From assembly GCA_030647705.1 (NCBI GenBank), contig JAUSJJ010000166.1, forward strand, positions 1-10,136: a stretch of DNA of 10,136 nt. The letters are read 5' to 3'. The stretch's first letter is position 1; every line of letters starts with the position of its first letter. The notes beneath the pieces were generated by a model that was not told where the DNA came from, searched no databases, and saw nothing but the letters and a program-made list of their open reading frames with translations. Positions 5,799-10,136 of the stretch are shown here, piece by piece. The position numbers were made by a program, and so were the translations under genes. This DNA comes from Dehalococcoidia bacterium (GTDB lineage: Bacteria > Chloroflexota > Dehalococcoidia > JAUSJJ01).

Positions 5799-6173
5799 AT
5801 GAACCCCGTGCAGTACGTAGGACTGGATATCATCGAGGTCTGTCGCATCGAGGAGGCCGTCTCCCGATGGGGCGACCGCTTTCTGCAACGCGTCTATACC
5901 GAGAAGGAACTTGGCTACTGCCGGGGCCGGTCTCGCTCGCTGGCCGCACGTTTCGCCGCCAAAGAGGCCGTGGCCAAAGCGCTGGGCACCGGCATCGGCA
6001 GGATAGCCTTCAAGGACATCGAGATCGTCTCCGGCCCCAGGAAGCAGCCTCACGTTGTCCTACGCGGCCGGGCGCTGTCCCGGTCCCGCCGGCTGGGTCT
6101 GACCAACCTCGCTATCAGTCTCTCCCACTGCCGCGACTACGCGGCAGCTTCTTTCGTCGGAGGCTGTTCATGA
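5799..6173 (+). CDS. acpS: Holo-[acyl-carrier-protein] synthase
   Basis: Transfers 4'-phosphopantetheine from CoA to the serine of apo-ACP, activating fatty acid synthesis. The 124-residue product starts MNPVQYVGLDIIEV and has the family landmarks: Asp10 in GLDIIEV and Glu56 in RFAAKEAVAKALGTG (51-65) as the Mg-binding acids, and AISLSHCRDYAAA (105-117). The frame stays open upstream to 5739, but the added residues resemble no AcpS and would overlap the promoter, so I use ATG 5799. GTG 5808 (then QYVGLDII) is a real alternative: GAGG at 5794-5797 lies ten bases before it but only one base before the ATG. The stop overlaps the nnr start by four bases (ATGA). Confidence 0.95.
   Translation: MNPVQYVGLDIIEVCRIEEAVSRWGDRFLQRVYTEKELGYCRGRSRSLAARFAAKEAVAKALGTGIGRIAFKDIEIVSGPRKQPHVVLRGRALSRSRRLGLTNLAISLSHCRDYAAASFVGGCS
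6159..6163 (+). promoter_or_regulatory. Ribosome binding site for nnr
   Basis: GGAGG inside the end of acpS, six bases before the ATG at 6170. It sets the nnr start well inside a longer open frame that begins at 5867. Confidence 0.75.
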
Positions 6174-7753
6174 AGATAGTGACGACCGAGCAAATGCAGA
6201 CTCTGGAGAAACGAGCAACCGAGCAGGGCGTTTCCTCTCAGATGCTGATGGCAAACGCAGGGCGGCAGGTGGCTCGTGAAGTTGGGCAGATACTCGGCAA
6301 AGTGGCAGGCAGCCGCATCCTGATGCTGGTCGGACCCGGCAACAATGGCGGCGACGGCCTGGTGGCGGCGCGACACCTCGACGAAGCAGGGGCGCAGGTC
6401 AGCATCTACCTGCTGTCACCGCGTTCCGCCGATGATGCCAACTACAAGAAAGCCATCGACCGCAGCATACCCGTCTACGAGGCCTCAGCCGATCCCAGCC
6501 TGACTGCGCTCGACCATCTTCTGGCCTCCTCAGACATTGTCATCGACGCCCTCTTCGGCACCGGGAAGAAGAGGCCGCTGGCCGGAGCCGCTGCAGCGAT
6601 CTTGAGCAGGGTATGGAAGACCCGGCGCAGCCGTCCCAAGATGATCATCGTGGCGCTGGACCTCCCTTCCGGACTCGATCCGGACACCGGATCGGTTGAC
6701 CCGGCCTGCGTCAGGGCGGACGTGACCATAACACTCGCTTATCCCAAGCTCGGCCTGTTCGCCTTCCCCGGCTCCGACTACGTGGGCAGGCTGGTTGTCG
6801 TCGACATCGGAATCCCGGCTCTCCTGGCCAATGACATCCTCACCGAAGTGCTCACCGCCGAATGGGTTAGAGCGCTGCTCCCCCCACGTCCCCGCAACGC
6901 CAACAAAGGCGCATTCGGCAAGGTGATAATAGCTGCCGGCTCCATCAACTACATCGGGGCAGCCTATCTGGCGTGCGCTGCCGCCGCCAGGGTCGGCGCG
7001 GGCCTAGTGACCCTGGCCACTGCGGGAAGCCTGCAGCCCATCCTGGCAGCCAAGCTGACCGAAACCACCTATCTGCCGCTGGATGAAGCAGGACCGGGCA
7101 TCGTCTCCGGCGAGGCTTCGCGCCTCACAGACCATCTTTCAAGCTACGACGTTCTAGTGATGGGTTGCGGCCTGGGGCAGCACCCTGAAACGGCTCAGTT
7201 CGTCCGAGACGCGGTTTCGTCAGCGCCTGGCAGGTGCAAGCTGGTACTGGACGCCGACGCCCTCAATAACCTCTCCGGCACACCGGCCATATGGAAGAAG
7301 CTGCCCGGCGACGCCATCCTGACCCCACACCCAGGCGAGATGTCGAGACTGCTCGGTATCCCGGTCGAGGAGGTCCAGGAGAACCGGCTGGCAGTAGCTC
7401 TTCGTGCCGCCGGTACCTTGAATAAGGTTGTCGTGCTCAAAGGCGCTCATACGGTGATAGCCGGCCCGGACGGCCGGGCCATGGTCAGCACTGTGGCAAA
7501 CCCGGCGCTCGCATCCGCAGGGACTGGTGACGTGCTGGCCGGAGCGGTAGGCGGGCTTCTGGCCCAGGGGATATCTCCGTTTGAGGCAGCAGCGTGCGCC
7601 GTCTACTTGCATGGCGCAGCGGCCGTAGCTTTGACCGCTGAGATAGGTGATGCCGGAGTGGTTGCCAGCGACCTCCTGGTACAGTTGCCCAGGGAGATCA
7701 AGAGGCTCAAGCAGTTAGTACATTGGGTTGAGACGCCGCCCGTATCATTCTGA
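6170..7753 (+). CDS. nnr: Bifunctional NAD(P)H-hydrate epimerase / ADP-dependent NAD(P)H-hydrate dehydratase
   Basis: Repairs hydrated NADH and NADPH: the N-terminal domain epimerises R-NAD(P)HX to the S form and the C-terminal domain dehydrates it using ADP. In the 527-residue product the epimerase half (about 1-220) has GPGNNGGDGLVAARHL (55-70), VIDALFGTG (124-132) and LDLPSGLDPDTG (163-174). The dehydratase half (about 235-515) has NKGAFGKVIIAAGS (245-258), GAGLVTLAT (276-284), LDADALNNL (360-368), LTPHPGEMSRLLG (384-396) and NPALASAGTGDVLAGAVGG (444-462), the ATP/ADP-binding signature. Length fits the fused YjeF family. It starts at the ATGA overlap with acpS, an order also common elsewhere. 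The stop codon lies within the end of a palindromic repeat, so the last residues VSF may come from that element. Confidence 0.96.
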   Translation: MKIVTTEQMQTLEKRATEQGVSSQMLMANAGRQVAREVGQILGKVAGSRILMLVGPGNNGGDGLVAARHLDEAGAQVSIYLLSPRSADDANYKKAIDRSIPVYEASADPSLTALDHLLASSDIVIDALFGTGKKRPLAGAAAAILSRVWKTRRSRPKMIIVALDLPSGLDPDTGSVDPACVRADVTITLAYPKLGLFAFPGSDYVGRLVVVDIGIPALLANDILTEVLTAEWVRALLPPRPRNANKGAFGKVIIAAGSINYIGAAYLACAAAARVGAGLVTLATAGSLQPILAAKLTETTYLPLDEAGPGIVSGEASRLTDHLSSYDVLVMGCGLGQHPETAQFVRDAVSSAPGRCKLVLDADALNNLSGTPAIWKKLPGDAILTPHPGEMSRLLGIPVEEVQENRLAVALRAAGTLNKVVVLKGAHTVIAGPDGRAMVSTVANPALASAGTGDVLAGAVGGLLAQGISPFEAAACAVYLHGAAAVALTAEIGDAGVVASDLLVQLPREIKRLKQLVHWVETPPVSF

Positions 7754-7838
7754 GCCGCAGTGCGAAGAACCCGTTCCCTGAAGTCCAGTGGGCACGGATT
7801 CTTCGATCGCCCGCCGCAGGCGGACTCCTTCAGAATGA
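7745..7838. repeat. Palindromic intergenic repeat (REP/MITE-like) between nnr and typA
   Basis: The ends are perfect 9-bp inverted repeats, TCATTCTGA (7745-7753) and TCAGAATGA (7830-7838). An inner pair, 7763-7774 and 7794-7805 (CGAAGAA-CCCGT type), is inverted with 11 of 12 matches. The right arm carries an extra hairpin, CCGCC-GCA-GGCGG (7811-7823). There is no coding capacity. The left end includes the nnr stop codon and the right end is 12 bases from the typA stop, so its fold could also end transcription from both convergent genes. I recognise the TCATTCTGA...CGAAGAA theme as a recurring intergenic repeat, but this rests on memory. Confidence 0.7.
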
Positions 7839-7850
7839 CAACGCCAAAAC

Positions 7851-9683
7851 CTATCTTCCGGCTGCCGCGGCGCGGACCTTGTCCCGTCCCATGCGATACC
7901 TGTTTTCGAAGGAAAGCAAGCGCTTGCGCAGGCGGATGTTCTTGGGCGTGACTTCCACCACCTCATCATCGGCGATGAAGTCCAGCGCCTCTTCCAGGCT
8001 CATCTGCACCGGCGGCACCAGCTTGATGGCGAAATCGGAGGTCGAAGAGCGGACATTGGTCTGCTTCTTCTCCTTGCATACGTTGACCACGAGATCGTCG
8101 TCGCGGGCATGAGTCCCAACGATCATGCCCTCGTAGACCGGAGTTCCCGGTTCAATAAACGTCATACCTCTTTGCTGTGCGTTATTCAGGCCGTAGGTGA
8201 GCGCCATGCCTGCTTCGGCGGCCACCAGCGCCCCGGTCCGGGTACGTTTCAACTCTCCCCGAAGCGGCTCGTAGCCCATGAATACAGTGTTCATCACCCC
8301 GTTGCCTCGGGACACCTTCAGGAAGGTGCTGCGGAAGCCGATGAGCCCACGGGTAGGGATCTTGTACTCCAGACGGACATGCCCCTCACCGTCGCTGCGC
8401 ATGTCAGTCATCACAGCCAGACGTGATGCGAGGTTCTCACTGAGCACGCCGATGCAGTAGTCACCAACATCCAGGACCAGCATCTCGTAGGGCTCCATCT
8501 TCCGCCCGTTCACCACCTTGATTATGGCCTCCGGCTTGGAGACCTGAAGCTCATAGCCTTGTCGGCGCATGGTTTCAATGAGAATGGCCAGGTGAAGCTC
8601 ACCCCGCCCCGAGACCAGGAAGACCTCGGCGCTGTCCGTCTCCTGCACACGCAGACTGACGTTCGTCTTCAGCTCGGCCCACAACCGGTCGCGGATCTGC
8701 CGCGAGGTCACGTAGTAGCCATCCTGTCCGGCTAATGGCGAGGTGTTCACGCCAAAGGTCATCTGGACGGTAGGTTCGCCGATATCGATGGGCGGCAGCA
8801 TCTCGGGCTGCTCAACAGAGGCTATGGTATCGCTGATGGCCGCCTCTTCCAGGCCGGCCAGGGCGATGATCTCCCCGGCTTCTGCCCCGGGAACTTCCTT
8901 GCGGGCCAGACCTTCGAATACGAAGAGCCTGGTGACTTTGTGCTGAGTTATCTTGCCGTCCCTGTCTATTCGGGCAATCTGTTGCCCTACCGCCACCCTG
9001 CCCCTGGCGATACGCCCGATTACTATCTGGCCGAGATGGTTGTCATAGAGAAGGGCCGCCACCAGGATCTGCAGACCGCCGTTCACATCTCCATTTGGCG
9101 GTGGAATATGCTTCACGATCGCCTCGAAGAGAGGCTCCATGCTCTTTGGCGGGTCTTTCGGGTCAATCAGCGCGTAACCAGCCTTGGCATCGCTGTAAAG
9201 AATGGTAAAGTCCAGTTGGTCGGAGTCGGTCGCCAGCTCCAGGAACAGGTCCTGCACCATGCTGACCACTACCTCCGGACGGGCCGTGGGACGGTCTATC
9301 TTATTCACCACCACGATGGGCTTGAGGTGCTTCTCCAGCGCATGTTTGAGCACGAACCGCGTCTGCGGCATGGGGCCATCCACAGCGTCGATGACCAGAA
9401 GACAGCCGTCCGCCATATTGAGCACACGCTCTACCTCGCCACTGAAGTCGGCGTGCCCCGGGGTGTCGATGATATTGATCTTCACACCCTTGTAGGTAAT
9501 AGCAGTGTTCTTGGCCAGGATGGTGATGCCCCGCTCGCGCTCCAGCTCGTTGCTGTCCATGATGCACTCGACCACCTGCTGGTTCTCACGGAAGATATGG
9601 CTCTGCTTAAGCATGGCGTCCACCAGGGTGGTCTTGCCATGGTCAACATGAGCAATGATAGCTATGTTTCTGATGTCCTGCAT
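7851..9683 (-). CDS. typA: Ribosome-associated translational GTPase TypA/BipA
   Basis: 610-residue translation-factor GTPase related to EF-G and LepA that binds the ribosome and aids subunit assembly and stress adaptation. G motifs in order: AHVDHGKT (11-18), RGIT (51-54), DTPGH (73-77), NKID (127-130) and SDA (164-166). An EF-Tu-like beta-barrel (about 200-295), an EF-G domain III-like segment with VSGRGELHLAILIE (357-370), and domain V (about 395-475) with PTRGLIGFRSTFL (443-455) follow. The TypA-specific C-terminal domain (about 480-605) has TNVRSSTSDFAIKL (542-555) and EVTPKNIRLRKRLL (577-590). Length is standard. The ATG at 9681-9683 has a modest AGGA six bases upstream. The gene converges on nnr and diverges from the lipoprotein gene at 9862. 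Confidence 0.98.
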   Translation of the reverse strand: MQDIRNIAIIAHVDHGKTTLVDAMLKQSHIFRENQQVVECIMDSNELERERGITILAKNTAITYKGVKINIIDTPGHADFSGEVERVLNMADGCLLVIDAVDGPMPQTRFVLKHALEKHLKPIVVVNKIDRPTARPEVVVSMVQDLFLELATDSDQLDFTILYSDAKAGYALIDPKDPPKSMEPLFEAIVKHIPPPNGDVNGGLQILVAALLYDNHLGQIVIGRIARGRVAVGQQIARIDRDGKITQHKVTRLFVFEGLARKEVPGAEAGEIIALAGLEEAAISDTIASVEQPEMLPPIDIGEPTVQMTFGVNTSPLAGQDGYYVTSRQIRDRLWAELKTNVSLRVQETDSAEVFLVSGRGELHLAILIETMRRQGYELQVSKPEAIIKVVNGRKMEPYEMLVLDVGDYCIGVLSENLASRLAVMTDMRSDGEGHVRLEYKIPTRGLIGFRSTFLKVSRGNGVMNTVFMGYEPLRGELKRTRTGALVAAEAGMALTYGLNNAQQRGMTFIEPGTPVYEGMIVGTHARDDDLVVNVCKEKKQTNVRSSTSDFAIKLVPPVQMSLEEALDFIADDEVVEVTPKNIRLRKRLLSFENRYRMGRDKVRAAAAGR

Positions 9684-9733
9684 ACCTGTTCCTATTCAAA
9701 TCTGGCCACTGATGATTCACTGGGCGTCTATTT

Positions 9734-9742
9734 ATTATAGCA
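9734..9742 (-). promoter_or_regulatory. Candidate extended -10 promoter of typA
   Basis: Minus strand reads TGC-TATAAT: a perfect -10 hexamer (9734-9739) with the extended TGn element. The hexamer 17 bp upstream, TTCAAC, matches the -35 consensus poorly (3/6). The predicted start near 9727 gives a leader of about 44 bases. Confidence 0.6.
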
Positions 9743-9861
9743 CAAGCGAGGCGAACGTTGAATGGTGAGAGACCCGCCGCCCGGTCTATTGACGTGGCCA
9801 AAGGAACCGTGGTAGCCTATAGTTGGGTTTAGCGGCCATGTCCTGAGCGCGAGGTGCACAT

Positions 9862-10136
9862 TTGAACCGACTCGGCCTGGTCTGGACCTGTCTACTGGCT
9901 CTTGCTGCAGCCTTTGCCACGGCTTGCCCCGCGCCCTCGCCCACCGCGACGCCCGTCACAGCGCAATATCCCCTGGAGTTCACCACCATCGAGCAGAGCC
10001 TGGGGCACATGCCATACTTCTACGATAAGGCGCCGAGGCTCCTTGTCATCGCCAGCAGCCGAGAGGCACAAACAGACGTGCCCCTGTATCTCTACCCCGA
10101 GTTTCAGCGTCCCAACGACCCCGGCGACACGGTCAC
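9862..10136 (+). CDS. Putative lipoprotein, N-terminal part, cut by window edge
   Basis: 91 codons are visible and open to the edge. The N-terminus MNRLGLVWTCLLALAAAFATAC is a short positively charged start, a hydrophobic stretch and a lipobox-like ATAC, with Cys22 as the likely lipidated residue. A Pro/Thr/Ala linker (PAPSPTATPVTA, 23-34) typical of surface lipoproteins follows. The remaining visible part contains PLYLYPEFQRP and matches no family I recognise. The start is TTG (9862-9864), with GAGGTG (9851-9856) five bases upstream; the only upstream in-frame ATG (9838) meets a stop two codons later. It is expected to be exported and anchored outside the membrane. No good promoter was found: TTGACG (9789) and TATAGT (9818) are 23 bp apart. 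Confidence 0.75.
   Translation, partial: MNRLGLVWTCLLALAAAFATACPAPSPTATPVTAQYPLEFTTIEQSLGHMPYFYDKAPRLLVIASSREAQTDVPLYLYPEFQRPNDPGDTV

Noticed and set aside
5867..6169. 101-codon N-terminal extension of nnr in the same open frame
   Set aside because: It overlaps acpS entirely and its Arg-rich product resembles nothing. The GGAGG-preceded ATG at 6170, with the ATGA overlap, gives the normal family N-terminus.
7745..7838. CRISPR repeat or insertion sequence
   Set aside because: Only one copy is in the window, there are no spacers, and no transposase frame is present; a small palindromic repeat fits better.
8940..9740. 266-codon plus-strand frame opposite typA
   Set aside because: Antisense to the GTPase domain of typA, whose motifs are all intact; no ribosome binding site and no recognisable domain.
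9789..9823. TTGACG and TATAGT as a promoter pair for the lipoprotein gene
   Set aside because: The 23-bp spacer is well outside the workable range, and TATAGT has no extended -10 element.

Overview
The window is a GC-rich bacterial chromosome segment made mostly of housekeeping genes. The gene set and layout suggest an anaerobic bacterium, most likely Chloroflexota (Dehalococcoidia-like): polA directly followed by mutM, rsmD followed by coaD and a coiled-coil protein, a stand-alone 2[4Fe-4S] ferredoxin, and a palindromic 'TCATTCTGA...CGAAGAA' intergenic repeat. That placement is inference from context and memory, not from a search. No phage, insertion sequence with transposase, CRISPR array, tRNA or rRNA was seen.

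Layout. Positions 1-3246 (minus strand) hold polA followed immediately by mutM, which runs off the left edge. Positions 3352-3400 are a long perfect terminator hairpin. Next comes a small ferredoxin gene (3427-3690, minus). Positions 3862-5571 (minus) are an operon rsmD - coaD - coiled-coil protein, driven by a well-formed sigma70-type promoter at 5599-5626. Facing it across a 227-bp divergent spacer, acpS and the bifunctional nnr gene (5799-7753, plus) overlap by ATGA. A ~94-bp palindromic repeat (7745-7838) lies between nnr and the convergent typA gene (7851-9683, minus). A partial lipoprotein gene starts at 9862 (plus) and leaves the window on the right.

How the genes fit together. CoaD makes dephospho-CoA and AcpS moves the CoA-derived phosphopantetheine onto acyl carrier protein, so the two divergent operons both touch CoA and lipid biosynthesis. 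Nnr repairs damaged NAD(P)H. RsmD and TypA act on the ribosome. PolA and MutM are DNA repair partners and look translationally coupled.

Most of the window is ordinary. The points I would look at again are: a C-terminal tail on CoaD that resembles a repeated segment of the neighbouring coiled-coil protein; loss of three of the four exonuclease metal ligands and a Glu-to-Asp change at the sugar-gate position in PolA; the palindromic repeat whose end supplies the nnr stop codon, with a related hairpin at the coaD stop; and -10 boxes placed only 11-14 bases before several start codons. I do not see a convincing new multi-gene system.
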